Shown: positions 43,820 to 53,410 of the stretch, piece by piece
How positions within the stretch are numbered: the first letter of the stretch is position 1
Layout of the letters: every line of letters starts with the position of its first letter
NCBI GenBank assembly: GCA_044463945.1
Contig: JBIQLW010000016.1
Span: forward strand, 1 to 64,000
Direction of reading: 5' to 3'
DNA: 64,000 nucleotides
Origin: 62-47 sp044463945
GTDB lineage: Bacteria > Pseudomonadota > Alphaproteobacteria > Rhizobiales > Xanthobacteraceae
Translations under genes and position numbers: made by a program
The notes under the pieces: generated by a model
What the model was told of the DNA's origin: nothing
The model's database searches: none
Seen by the model: only the letters and a program-made list of their open reading frames with translations

Positions 43820-45016
43820 ATGGACATTCGAGCCACCCTGCCCCCGAGAGGCCGCGACCTGCGGCTCGACCTGTTTCGCGGCATCGCCAACTGGGCGATC
43901 TTCCTCGACCACATCCCGAACAATGCGGTGAACTGGATCACCACGCGCAACTACGGCTTCAGCGACGCCGCCGACCTGTTCGTGTTCATCTCCGGTTACA
44001 CCGCCTCGTTCGTCTACGCCAAGATGATGCTGGACCGCGGCTTCGTGGTCGGCGCCACCCGCCTGTTCAAGCGGGTGTGGCAACTCTACGTCGCCCATAT
44101 CGTGCTGTTCGTCATCTATATCGCCGCCATCGGCTTCGTCGCGCAGAGCTACTACGACGCCGAGATCATCAACGAGTTCAACGTCGCCGGACTGGTTGAA
44201 AATCCGATCGGGACCCTGACCAACGGCCTGCTGTTGAGCTTCAAGCCGCTCAATCTCGACGTGCTGCCGCTCTACATCGTGCTGATGGCGTTCTTCCCGC
44301 CGGTGCTGTGGATAATGCTGCGCAAGCCCGACCTCACCATGCTGGCGTCGCTGTGCCTGTATTTCGCGGCCCGGCACTATGGCTGGAACCTGCGCGGCTA
44401 CCCGGAAGGCGAATGGTATTTCAACCCGTTCACCTGGCAGGTGCTGTTCATGTTCGGCGCGTGGTTCGCGCTGGGCGGCGCCACTGCATCGCGCGCCGTG
44501 ATCTGGTCCCGGGGACTGCTCTATCTCGGCGGGGCCTATCTGGTCTTCGCGCTGGTGATGACCATGGCCGGCCGCTTCCCGGAGTTCGGCGCGCTGTTCC
44601 CGCAGTGGCTCTATGACGCCTTCAATCCCAACGACAAGACCTACCTCGCGCCCTATCGGGTGCTGCATTTCGTCATCATCGCCTTCTTCGTCACCCGCTT
44701 CCTGCCGAAGGACTGGCCGGGGCTGGAATGGCGCATCTTCAAGCCGGTGATCAAGTGCGGCCAGCAGTCGCTCGCGGTGTTCTGCGTCGGCGTGTTCCTG
44801 TCGTTCGTTGCGCACTTCCTGCTCATCATGAGTTCGGGCTCGTTCCTGGCGCAGGTCGCCGTCAGCGCCGCCGGCATTTTCGCCATGACGGTGGTGGCCT
44901 ACTACATCTCGTGGTCGAAGGAGCAGGACAAGCCGCGGCCCAAACCGGCGGCGGCGGCCGCCGCCGCGGCGAATGCGCCATTGCAAGCTCCGGCAAAGCC
45001 GGTGGAGCCGGCCTGA
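43820..45016 (+). CDS. opgC: OpgC family protein, periplasmic glucan substituent transferase
   Basis: OpgC is an inner-membrane acyltransferase-3-like protein that decorates osmoregulated periplasmic glucans, typically with succinate. The 398-residue protein has about ten membrane segments. It opens RDLRLDLFRGIANWAIFLDH, followed by NYGFSDAADLFVFISGYTA, both characteristic of the family. A Lys/Pro/Ala-rich cytoplasmic tail (about 370-398) follows the last helix. The ATG at 43820 is chosen; an upstream ATG at 43748 would add a poorly supported 24 residues. Glucan synthesis genes are not in the window. Confidence 0.88.
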   Translation: MDIRATLPPRGRDLRLDLFRGIANWAIFLDHIPNNAVNWITTRNYGFSDAADLFVFISGYTASFVYAKMMLDRGFVVGATRLFKRVWQLYVAHIVLFVIYIAAIGFVAQSYYDAEIINEFNVAGLVENPIGTLTNGLLLSFKPLNLDVLPLYIVLMAFFPPVLWIMLRKPDLTMLASLCLYFAARHYGWNLRGYPEGEWYFNPFTWQVLFMFGAWFALGGATASRAVIWSRGLLYLGGAYLVFALVMTMAGRFPEFGALFPQWLYDAFNPNDKTYLAPYRVLHFVIIAFFVTRFLPKDWPGLEWRIFKPVIKCGQQSLAVFCVGVFLSFVAHFLLIMSSGSFLAQVAVSAAGIFAMTVVAYYISWSKEQDKPRPKPAAAAAAAANAPLQAPAKPVEPA

Positions 45017-45033
45017 GCCATCAGGTCGGCTGG

Positions 45034-46671
<1,638 letters not shown>

Positions 46672-46976
46672 GCGGAAGCGCGGGCTTCCGTCTGCTTTAT
46701 ACCATTGATATTATTTAATTTTCGACTCGGCGGGCTGGGCTACGCTAAACGTTGCCTCTATGGATTCCCGGATCGACCTTCGATTCCTGAAAATGCCGCC
46801 GCCGCGCCGGGTTTTTCTTAGCGAACCGAATGGTCTTTTGCGACTCCGAAATCGCCAAGGGGAACAGACGTTCCGCACCCACAGCAGTAACCGAGACTTC
46901 CCGTAACCAGGTCGAACCTCGATTCCTGCCGCTCTCGTCTCGCTTCAACAAATTGTTAGCTGATCGTCACTCGAAG
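46672..46976. other. Left edge of the second accessory block, non-coding
   Basis: This 305-bp gap holds the ABC-F promoter region (A+T-rich at about 46700-46735). It then contains an imperfect direct repeat, GATCGACCTTCGATTCCTG at 46771 and GTCGAACCTCGATTCCTG at 46911. I see no gene. Base composition changes here from high-GC core to the more A+T-rich block on the right. Confidence 0.45.
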
Positions 46977-47360
46977 TCATCGAATGACTCGGTCGGGATT
47001 CTCCTCATACGGCGGCGTATAAATAACGAGGAGCCGAGCGGCACTTTGCCCGGTCACGAGAAAAACGTGTTTGATGTCGGCCGGAAGATAGCAGCAGTCT
47101 CCGGCACTCATGTCGAAGGCATCGTCCCCCACCTCGACGTGAGCCGTCCCTTCAAGCAGATAGCAGACCTGCTCGATGCCGGGATGGGCGTGAGGAAGCG
47201 CCCCCTGGCCGGGCTCAATGACACCCAGAATAACCTCAACACCTACCGAACCCGTCGTTTCCGGACTGATCAAACGGCGATTGACTGTGCCTGTGTGATT
47301 GTTGGGCGAGTATGCAGGCTGAGAGCCAGCCTTGACCAGATACCGACTTGCATTTTTCAT
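46977..47360 (-). CDS. Small cupin-domain protein
   Basis: A 127-residue single-domain cupin. The two motifs are visible: PHAHPGIEQVCYLLEGTAHV (motif 1, two His and Glu as likely metal ligands) and GDCCYLPADIKHVFLV (motif 2, His). Such proteins can be dioxygenases, isomerases, lyases or sensors. It starts three bases after the stop of the hydrolase gene and is therefore part of a three-gene set with the hydrolase and a binding protein. The A+T-richer codon use matches that set. Function is not assignable beyond the fold. Confidence 0.85.
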   Translation of the reverse strand: MKNASRYLVKAGSQPAYSPNNHTGTVNRRLISPETTGSVGVEVILGVIEPGQGALPHAHPGIEQVCYLLEGTAHVEVGDDAFDMSAGDCCYLPADIKHVFLVTGQSAARLLVIYTPPYEENPDRVIR

Positions 47361-47363
47361 TTC

Positions 47364-48011
47364 TTATCTCTCATCGCCCGCTGCTGTGGCAGCAAGCTTC
47401 TGCCGGATCGTCGATACAAAATCCTGCGACATCAATATATCTGCGTATCTCAAGGCCAGATCCCGTAACGAACCGGCGTGCCGTTCCTGATCGGGATCGC
47501 CACAGCAGTCGTCGAGCACGATGGTGCGATAACCGTGGGAGAAACTGTCCACCGCCGTCGCGCGAATGCAACCGCTCGTCACGCAACCGGCGATGATGAC
47601 GGTATCGATTTGAAGGGACTGAAAGTGGGCGTGAAGCGTCGTTTCGAAGAAAGCCGATGGAGCTTTCTTGCTGAAGACATAGTCATAGCTCGTATCAACG
47701 ATCCGCTCGTCGAGCTGGACGCCCTCGCCACCCTCGAAGAAATCGCGATAAAGAGACGGAATCTTCCACCGCGGAATGTCCGCCTCTTTGTCGTAAGCGA
47801 TATAGCAACAGGCGACCGGAATTCGGGCTTGCCGGACAGCCGTCAATATCGCGGCGGTGCGTTGGCACGCTCGCGAAACCTCCGGGAAACCGCCCAATGG
47901 ATAGTCGCTCCGTAGGAAGGCAGTCTGGAAATCAACGACGACGAGGGCGGGCCGATCGCCGAAACCGACATCCAGCTTTCCATAGCCCGCTTCCTTTAGG
48001 ATCGAAGTCAT
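47364..48011 (-). CDS. Isochorismatase-like cysteine hydrolase (amidohydrolase)
   Basis: A 215-residue member of the isochorismatase superfamily. The Asp-Lys-Cys triad is visible: Asp27 in VVVDFQTAF, Lys116 in SKKAPSAFF and the nucleophile Cys148 in AGCVTSGCIRATAVDSFSHG, with the family's cis-peptide region before it. The TSGC...DSFSHGY pattern resembles N-carbamoylsarcosine amidases and maleamate amidohydrolases more than true isochorismatases, so an amide or carbamoyl substrate is likely. It lies between the binding-protein and cupin genes on the same strand, suggesting uptake and breakdown of one small nitrogen compound. That link is inference. Confidence 0.82.
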   Translation of the reverse strand: MTSILKEAGYGKLDVGFGDRPALVVVDFQTAFLRSDYPLGGFPEVSRACQRTAAILTAVRQARIPVACCYIAYDKEADIPRWKIPSLYRDFFEGGEGVQLDERIVDTSYDYVFSKKAPSAFFETTLHAHFQSLQIDTVIIAGCVTSGCIRATAVDSFSHGYRTIVLDDCCGDPDQERHAGSLRDLALRYADILMSQDFVSTIRQKLAATAAGDER

Positions 48012-48055
48012 TGTCTATCTCCGACTCAGTCGCGATATCCCGTCGGGGGCAACTC

Positions 48056-49282
48056 TTATTTCTTCACCAACGGACATTCGCTTTCCGCGATCGGACGGAA
48101 GGCGTCAGCCGCAGGAACCTTGGCCAAAAGTTTGTAGTAGTCCCAAGCGTATTTGCTTTCTTCCGGACGCTTGACCTGCATCAGGAAGAGATCGTGAACC
48201 ATCAATCCGTCGTCTCGAATATAACCGTTGCTCGTATAGAAATCCGAGATTTTCGACTTTTTCATTTGTGCCATGACCTTGTCGGCATCCACCGAACCTG
48301 CGTCGCGGATAGCTTTCAGGTAATGTATCGCAGCGGAATAGTTGGCGGCGTGAACCATGGTCGGCATCTTGCCGACTTTCTCGAAATACCGTTTCGACCA
48401 TGCGCGAGTTTCGTCGTTCATGTCCCAATAGAACGACGTCGTAAAAATCAGATCCTTCGCAAGCTTCAATCCGAGCGCGTGCGCATCGGACAGGAAGAAC
48501 AGCATTCCAGCCAGCGACTGTTTACCGCCTGATGTCACGCCGTACTCGGCCGCAGTCCGGATTGAGTTAATCGTATCGCTGCTGGCGTTCGCCAAGGCAA
48601 TCACCTTCGCGCCAGATCCCTGAGCCGCCAGAACATAAGATGAAAAGTCGAACGCACCCGCCGGATGCTTGACAGCGCCAAGCGTTTTACCGCCCCCCGC
48701 CTTGACGAATGCCTCCACGTCCCGCTGGATCGAGTGCCCATAGGCGTAGTCGGCGGTTATGAAGAACCAACTATCGCCGCCGGATTTCAGGACCGCACTC
48801 GTCGTCGCCTTGGCGAGAGCATAGGAGTCGAAATTGTACTGCACCGTATAAGCGTTGCAGTGCTTTCCATTGATATCGGACGACGACGCATTGACCGGAA
48901 ATGCAAGTTTCTTGCGTTCGGCTGCAAGCGCCATCACGGCGAGAGCGTTGCCGGACCCGACAAGGTCGGTCACCAATGACACATTCTCCACGTCATACCA
49001 TCGACGAGCGATGGCCGATGCAATGTCCGGCTTGTTCTGGTGGTCGGCGCTCAGAACCTCGATCGGCCTGCCGAGAACCTTTCCCCCGAAGTCCTCGACC
49101 GCCATCTTGACCGCGGCCACGGCTCCAGGACCCGATATGTCGGAATTGTATCCAGACATATCGCCGAGCACACCGATTTTGATGGTGTCGTCGGCTTTTC
49201 CCGTTTGCGCGGTCGCCGGTTGCGAGCACAGAGCCGCAACGCCCGCCAGGGACAGCAAGATACTCGAACCGAATTTCCTCAT
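48056..49282 (-). CDS. ABC transporter substrate-binding protein, branched-chain amino acid (LivJ/Peripla_BP_6) type
   Basis: This 408-residue exported protein has a signal peptide (SILLSLAGVAALCSQPATAQ) and a mature start TIKIGVLGDMSGYNSDISG, typical of type-I fold receptors (AmiC/LivJ group). The ATG at 49282 follows a strong GGGAGGG site; a frame to 49300 lacks it. Family members bind branched-chain amino acids, amides, urea or aromatic acids. No permease or ATPase gene is adjacent, so it must share a transporter encoded elsewhere or be a leftover. It is first in the set with the hydrolase and cupin. Confidence 0.9.
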   Translation of the reverse strand: MRKFGSSILLSLAGVAALCSQPATAQTGKADDTIKIGVLGDMSGYNSDISGPGAVAAVKMAVEDFGGKVLGRPIEVLSADHQNKPDIASAIARRWYDVENVSLVTDLVGSGNALAVMALAAERKKLAFPVNASSSDINGKHCNAYTVQYNFDSYALAKATTSAVLKSGGDSWFFITADYAYGHSIQRDVEAFVKAGGGKTLGAVKHPAGAFDFSSYVLAAQGSGAKVIALANASSDTINSIRTAAEYGVTSGGKQSLAGMLFFLSDAHALGLKLAKDLIFTTSFYWDMNDETRAWSKRYFEKVGKMPTMVHAANYSAAIHYLKAIRDAGSVDADKVMAQMKKSKISDFYTSNGYIRDDGLMVHDLFLMQVKRPEESKYAWDYYKLLAKVPAADAFRPIAESECPLVKK

Positions 49283-49515
49283 TTTTCCCTCCCGGATCAA
49301 TTTTACGACGCTTGATTCAACGGGATGTTATGCAAGGGGGTGGAAACGATCCAGACTATGAAAACGACAAAATTGATAGGTATTACTTATCAGAATCAAA
49401 AATCGGATGCCTGAACCAAAACATGCCATGACAGGGTCGAACAATCGCCTTTCATTCAAACGCTCGCTCGCAACCGGCCTTACAATTACTTGATTTTATG
49501 AATTATTTTATTTGT
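49283..49515. other. A+T-rich promoter region of the binding-protein operon
   Basis: This region between the binding-protein gene and the 3' end of tRNA-Pro is markedly A+T-rich (for example 49370-49400 and 49485-49515). It must hold the operon promoter. No gene, integrase remnant or copy of the tRNA 3' end was found. Confidence 0.45.
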
Positions 49516-49592
49516 TGGTCGGGGCACGCGGATTCGAACCGCGGACCTGCAGTACCCAAAACTGCCGCGCTACCAGGCTGCGCTATACCCCG
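49516..49592 (-). tRNA. tRNA-Pro (UGG)
   Basis: The 77-base cloverleaf has acceptor CGGGGTA/TGCCCCG. The anticodon loop TTTGGGT gives anticodon TGG. The T-loop is GTTCGAATC, the discriminator is A and CCA is encoded. Its 3' end faces the A+T-rich accessory block at 46.7-49.5 kb, the usual orientation for an island inserted at a tRNA gene. Confidence 0.97.
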
Positions 49593-49705
49593 ATCGAGCC
49601 GCCGATCGCCGGGACAAGCCGGTCGGCCGCCGCGTCGATGACGCTTCCCGATACACGCTCCCAGCCCCGCCAGCAAGGCGGCGGCTGGCGCCGTTCAAAC
49701 TGGCT

Positions 49706-49832
49706 CCATGCCCCGGACGCGGCGCGGCATGAAATGCCGCTCCGCAGAGCCGGGGCCGCTCCAGCCACAATGTTTGAAACGGTCCCGGTTCTGCGAAGCG
49801 GCGTTGCACACTGCATCGCGCCCGGGACATGG
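49706..49832. repeat. Large imperfect inverted repeat (about 50-bp arms)
   Basis: The left arm (49706-49756; CCATGCCCCGGACGCG...CCGCAGAGCCGGGGCC) and the right arm (49781-49832; GGTCCCGGTTCTGCG...CGCGCCCGGGACATGG) are imperfect inverted copies around a spacer of about 24 bp. It resembles the dispersed palindromic elements seen between genes in Bradyrhizobium relatives. It could fold into one long RNA hairpin. It contains no gene. Confidence 0.7.
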
Positions 49833-49872
49833 CGGAGAACAAAGCCGAACCTGGCCGTTTTTCAACAGTCTG

Positions 49873-50367
49873 TCAGCGCCCGTTGAACAGCGGGTGCGCG
49901 ACCCGGTCGCCCGGCGCGATCCCGTATTTTTTGGCTGTTCCCGCGATCACTTCGAGGACTCCCTTCGCACGCCCGCGCGAGGGGATGATGGCGGTCGATT
50001 GCGGCACCGTGTTCTCGGCGATGCGCAGGATGCGCCCGTCGGCGCGAATGAAGATCATGTCGAGCGGGATGAAGGTGTTCTTCATCCACATCGAGATTTC
50101 CTGCTCCGGGGAAAAGTCGAACAACATGCCGCGGCCGTCCGGCAGTTCCTTGCGGTACATCAGCCCGGTGCGCTTCTCCTCCTCGGTGGTCGCCACCTCG
50201 ACGGCGAACACCTGAACGCCGGAGCGGGTAACGATCTCAAGCGTCTGCAACTCGGCCGCCCGCGCCGCGCCCGAAACCGTCAGGCCAACCGCCGCGAGCA
50301 TCAGCATCAGTGCCAGCGCCCACCGTTTCGCGACTCGAAACCGCCGCTCACACCATCGCGCAACCAT
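49873..50367 (-). CDS. DUF192 family exported protein
   Basis: A 164-residue protein with an N-terminal signal or anchor (RWALALMLMLAAVGLTVSGA) and one DUF192 domain. The family core is clear: EEEKRTGLMYRKELPDGRGM, SMWMKNTFIPLDMIFI and GVLEVIAGTAKKYGIAPGD. The function of DUF192 is not established. The ATG at 50367 starts the signal peptide; the frame is open further upstream into the cold-shock gene without support. It lies downstream of the cold-shock gene on the same strand, 131 bp away. Confidence 0.88.
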   Translation of the reverse strand: MVARWCERRFRVAKRWALALMLMLAAVGLTVSGAARAAELQTLEIVTRSGVQVFAVEVATTEEEKRTGLMYRKELPDGRGMLFDFSPEQEISMWMKNTFIPLDMIFIRADGRILRIAENTVPQSTAIIPSRGRAKGVLEVIAGTAKKYGIAPGDRVAHPLFNGR

Positions 50368-50498
50368 CGTTCTCAACCCTCGGCCGGACGCGGATCGTGT
50401 CCAGGGCGACGATAGGTACCGGCTTTTGCGCCTAGCGCAACCGCGTGGTGACCTTCCTTGCGTGATCTGACAGGCTTGTGAAGGACGGAAGGATTCCG

Positions 50499-51143
50499 TC
50501 AGTGCGAGGCGAGTCCCGACGGCCCGGTTTCCGGATGGATTTCCGCCGCCATCATCCCCTTGGAGCCGGGCCCGAACCGCACCAGTACATACTGGCCGGG
50601 GCGCAGCTCGGTCATTCCGTAGCGGCGCAGCGTCTCCATATGGACGAAAATGTCCGGGGTGCCCTCGCCGCAGGTGACGAAGCCGAAACCGCGCAGACGG
50701 TTGAACCACTTCACCTGAGCGCGCTCCAGCCCGCTGGTCGGCGTGACGCTGACATGGGTGCGCGGCGGCAGCATCTGCGCCGGATGCACGGCGGTCGATT
50801 CATCCATCGAGACGACGCGGAACGCCTGAAAGCCCTTCTGCCGCTGCACGCATTCGCAGACGATGCGGGCGCCCTCATAGGCGGTCTGATAGCCGTCGCG
50901 CCGCAGCACCGTGACGTGCAGCAGCACGTCGGCCGATCCGTCGTCGGGCACCACGAAGCCGTAGCCCTTGGAGGCGTCGAACCACTTGATGACGCCGCGA
51001 ACCTCGATCAGCTTGTTGGGATCGCCCAGGTCCGCGAACGGATCCAGCGTCGTGCTTCGGTTGTCGAAGCCGTCGGACGACAATGTCCTGCTTCCGCCCG
51101 CCGGCCTGCCAAATTGCTTGGACTCAAATCCGTCCGACCCCAT
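50499..51143 (-). CDS. Double cold-shock-domain protein
   Basis: A 214-residue nucleic-acid-binding protein with two cold-shock domains. The first (about 47-110) has GVIKWFDASKGYGFVVPDDG and the second (about 145-205) AQVKWFNRLRGFGFVTCGEG; both keep RNP1 (KGYGFV, RGFGFV), and the RNP2 region reads DVLLHVTVL in the first domain and DIFVHMETL in the second. Two-domain forms are common in Rhizobiales. The first 45 residues are a disordered Gly/Ser/Asp leader. The start at 51143 (MGSDGF) is preferred; 51233 is possible. The long leader upstream (51144-51397) could allow post-transcriptional control. Confidence 0.88.
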   Translation of the reverse strand: MGSDGFESKQFGRPAGGSRTLSSDGFDNRSTTLDPFADLGDPNKLIEVRGVIKWFDASKGYGFVVPDDGSADVLLHVTVLRRDGYQTAYEGARIVCECVQRQKGFQAFRVVSMDESTAVHPAQMLPPRTHVSVTPTSGLERAQVKWFNRLRGFGFVTCGEGTPDIFVHMETLRRYGMTELRPGQYVLVRFGPGSKGMMAAEIHPETGPSGLASH

Positions 51144-51397
51144 GACCCCGGACCCCGTAGGTGCTGAAAATCCCGGCAACGCCGCCTTGCCGACAACGCG
51201 CTCACGACTCTTTAACGGTTCGCAAGGGCGCATGCGCCTTCGCGAATCTCCTGATTCGACGATAGCATTCTCGCGCAGGTGGCAAAGACAAAAAAGCCGC
51301 TCGTTGACGATCTATAAACAATCTTGCGCCCGGCGAATCCCGCGCACGCCTGCGCGCGCCCGCGGCGTTTCAACGCGGTGACGCGGATAAGGCAGGA

Positions 51398-52159
51398 TCA
51401 ATTGCCGACGAACGGCCCCAGCGTCTCGCCGATGTCGTGACGGATCACCAGATCGGCGTCGTCGTCCTGCTCGGTGGGCTCCCTGTTGATGATGACGAGA
51501 CGCGCGCCCGCGTTCTTCGCCACCAGCGGCATTCCGGCGGCCGGCCACACCACCAGCGACGAGCCGATCACCACGAACAGGTCGCAGGCGCGTGCGAGTT
51601 CGCCGGCGCGGCGCATCGCGTCTTCCGGCATCGGCTGCCCGAACGAGATCGTGGCGGTCTTCACCGCGCCGCCGCAGTCCTCGCACACCGGCGCACGTCC
51701 GGTTTCGTCGAAGCGCGCTTTGGCCCAGACGAGATCATGGTGTCGCTCGCAGCAGATGCAGCGGGCATAGGTGGTGTTGCCGTGCAATTCCACCACGTCG
51801 TCGGCCGCGATTCCCGATGCCTGATGCAGGTTGTCGATGTTCTGGGTGATGACGCCCGGCACCTTGCCGGCCCGGTACAGCGCCGCCAGCGCCCGGTGCC
51901 CGCGCCCCGGACGCGCCGCGGCGAAGGTCGGCTCCATGGCGAAGCGCCGTCGCCACGACTCGTCCCGCGCCGCCTGGCTCGCGACGAACTCCTCATAGGG
52001 GATCGGCCGGTTTCGGGTCCACAGTCCGCCCGGCGAGCGGAAATCGGGAATGCCGCATTCGGTGGAAATGCCGGCGCCCGTGAACGGCACGATGGTGGCG
52101 GCGCCCGCGATCAACTCGCCCAGCCGCTCCACGCCGCTTTGCAGGTCGGTTGCGATCAT
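51398..52159 (-). CDS. cobB: NAD-dependent protein deacylase, Sir2 family
   Basis: This sirtuin removes acyl groups from protein lysines using NAD. The 253-residue protein has the NAD motif GAGISTECGIPDFRS (28-42), ITQNIDNLH (104-112), the catalytic His in ELHGN (His126), the zinc ligands CICC and CEDC (Cys134, 137, 159, 162) and VIGSSLVVWPAA. The Tyr/Arg pair that would mark a desuccinylase is not evident to me. The ATG at 52159 is supported by the family N-terminus; the frame runs to 52231 without it. Confidence 0.92.
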   Translation of the reverse strand: MIATDLQSGVERLGELIAGAATIVPFTGAGISTECGIPDFRSPGGLWTRNRPIPYEEFVASQAARDESWRRRFAMEPTFAAARPGRGHRALAALYRAGKVPGVITQNIDNLHQASGIAADDVVELHGNTTYARCICCERHHDLVWAKARFDETGRAPVCEDCGGAVKTATISFGQPMPEDAMRRAGELARACDLFVVIGSSLVVWPAAGMPLVAKNAGARLVIINREPTEQDDDADLVIRHDIGETLGPFVGN

Positions 52160-52252
52160 GTTGGTCCGATTCCGATAAATGCTATCGCCTTCGAACCAAT
52201 ATAATATCGCAAATGCCGCGCGCACGGCCACCGCGATCCGGCGTGCCGGGTC

Positions 52253-52450
52253 CTACTTCCCGAGATGGCGGCGGACGGCGGCGACCGAAGGGCCGACTTC
52301 GCCGATCGCGGCGATCAATTGCTCCTGGGTCACACTGAGCCGTCCGGCCCAATAGCTCGCCGACGCCGGATCGTCGAGGTCGATCGCCTGCGGCGGGCGA
52401 ACACCGTGATCGGCCGCCAGAACCACGGACACTGGCACGAGCGTAATCAT
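52253..52450 (-). CDS. DUF3606-like small protein
   Basis: A 65-residue protein. Its C-terminal 45 residues resemble DUF3606 (IDLDDPASASYWAGRLSVTQ, then EQLIAAIGEVGPSVAAVRRH), small proteins common in Rhizobiales with no known function. The N-terminal 20 residues (ITLVPVSVVLAADHGV) are more hydrophobic than usual, so the true start may be internal or the leader a weak signal. It stands alone. Confidence 0.7.
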   Translation of the reverse strand: MITLVPVSVVLAADHGVRPPQAIDLDDPASASYWAGRLSVTQEQLIAAIGEVGPSVAAVRRHLGK

Positions 52451-52626
52451 GCGGCCAGACTACCCGTCGCGACCGCCACGCCCAAGCGCGGACGCGGCAA
52501 GCCGTTAACAGAACCTTTCCGGGAACCGGCCGCGCAAGCATCGGCGCGGCTCGATATCGGGCGCAAAAGCTCCTACATATTCCGCCCGGATGAGACAGAA
52601 CCCGTCACGACATTTGGAGAACCGAA

Positions 52627-53076
52627 ATGCGCTACCTGCACACCATGCTGCGCGTCCGCGACCTCGACACCGCGCTCAAGTTTTATTGCGACGCGCTGGG
52701 GCTGAAGGAAGTGCGCCGCGTCGACAACGACAAGGGGCGCTTCACGCTGGTTTTCCTCGGCGCGCCCGGCGATGACGATCTCATCCGGCAGAGCGCGGGC
52801 CGCGGCGCGCCGCTGGTCGAGCTCACCTACAACTGGGATGAGGAAAAATACGGAGAGGACCGCTTCTTCGGCCACCTCGCCTACGAGGTCAACGACATCT
52901 ACGCCGTCTGCGAGCGCCTGATGAAACTCGGCGTCACCATCAACCGCCCCCCGCGCGACGGCCAGATGGCGTTCGTCCGCTCGCCGGATCTGCATTCGAT
53001 CGAGCTTCTGCAAGCAGGCGACGCCAAGCCGCCGCAGGAGCCGTGGGCCTCGATGCCGAACACCGGGCACTGGTAA
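52627..53076 (+). CDS. gloA: Lactoylglutathione lyase (glyoxalase I)
   Basis: This enzyme converts the methylglyoxal-glutathione hemithioacetal to lactoylglutathione. The 149-residue protein has the four metal ligands in the expected places: His5 in YLHTMLRV, Glu65 in VELTYNW, His83 in FFGHLAYEV and Glu126 in HSIELLQ. The small-domain spacing resembles the Ni-dependent E. coli enzyme, with a slightly longer loop and C-terminus. The start has GGAGA close upstream. A tiny membrane-protein gene follows after 53 bp on the same strand. Confidence 0.93.
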   Translation: MRYLHTMLRVRDLDTALKFYCDALGLKEVRRVDNDKGRFTLVFLGAPGDDDLIRQSAGRGAPLVELTYNWDEEKYGEDRFFGHLAYEVNDIYAVCERLMKLGVTINRPPRDGQMAFVRSPDLHSIELLQAGDAKPPQEPWASMPNTGHW

Positions 53077-53129
53077 CCACGGAACCTGGCGCCGCCGCCG
53101 GCGTTGCCCCAGCGACAAAGGAGATCGTC

Positions 53130-53207
53130 ATGGCGCGCGGCGTTTTGTTGTGGCTTTTGGGAGTCCCGATTCCCGTCATCATTCTTCTATGGCTGTTCTT
53201 GCGCTGA
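53130..53207 (+). CDS. 25-residue small membrane protein
   Basis: A very short reading frame behind an excellent Shine-Dalgarno (AAAGGAG, six to seven bases before ATG 53130). It encodes MARGVLLWLLGVPIPVIILL followed by five more residues, a single hydrophobic helix with a central Pro-x-Pro kink. Similar tiny proteins with LLWLLGIPIP-like sequence occur across alphaproteobacteria and are often unannotated. It follows gloA and may be co-transcribed. Function unknown. Confidence 0.65.
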   Translation: MARGVLLWLLGVPIPVIILLWLFLR

Positions 53208-53237
53208 TCGGTTTTTGCGCTGAGCGCCACGCAGGAT

Positions 53238-53390
53238 TCAGTTGAGGCTCTGCTCCAGCCACAGCACGCCGATGATAATCGCGAGCGTGATCGCGGTAAC
53301 CACGCCGCGCTGGGTCCAGTTCATGCCTTGGCCGAACCACCAGAGCAGCGCGCAGCACATGATGACCGGAACGATGATATCGAGCCGCAT
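53238..53390 (-). CDS. 50-residue membrane protein with two helices
   Basis: The frame from ATG 53390 encodes two hydrophobic segments (DIIVPVIMCCALLWWFGQ and VVTAITLAIIIGVLWLEQ) joined by a short hydrophilic turn. AGGATC lies just before the start. No family recognised. It is followed convergently by the 25-residue gene and preceded by a small secreted-protein gene on the same strand. Confidence 0.6.
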   Translation of the reverse strand: MRLDIIVPVIMCCALLWWFGQGMNWTQRGVVTAITLAIIIGVLWLEQSLN

Positions 53391-53410
53391 GATCGATCCT
53401 GCCCTGCCGC

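Noticed and set aside
46672..46976. Attachment-site duplicate of the tRNA-Pro 3' end marking the left edge of an island
   Set aside because: No copy of the tRNA 3' sequence was found by eye; only an unrelated imperfect direct repeat.
49593..49872. Small genes between tRNA-Pro and DUF192
   Set aside because: Open frames there arise from the large palindrome and lack ribosome-binding sites.
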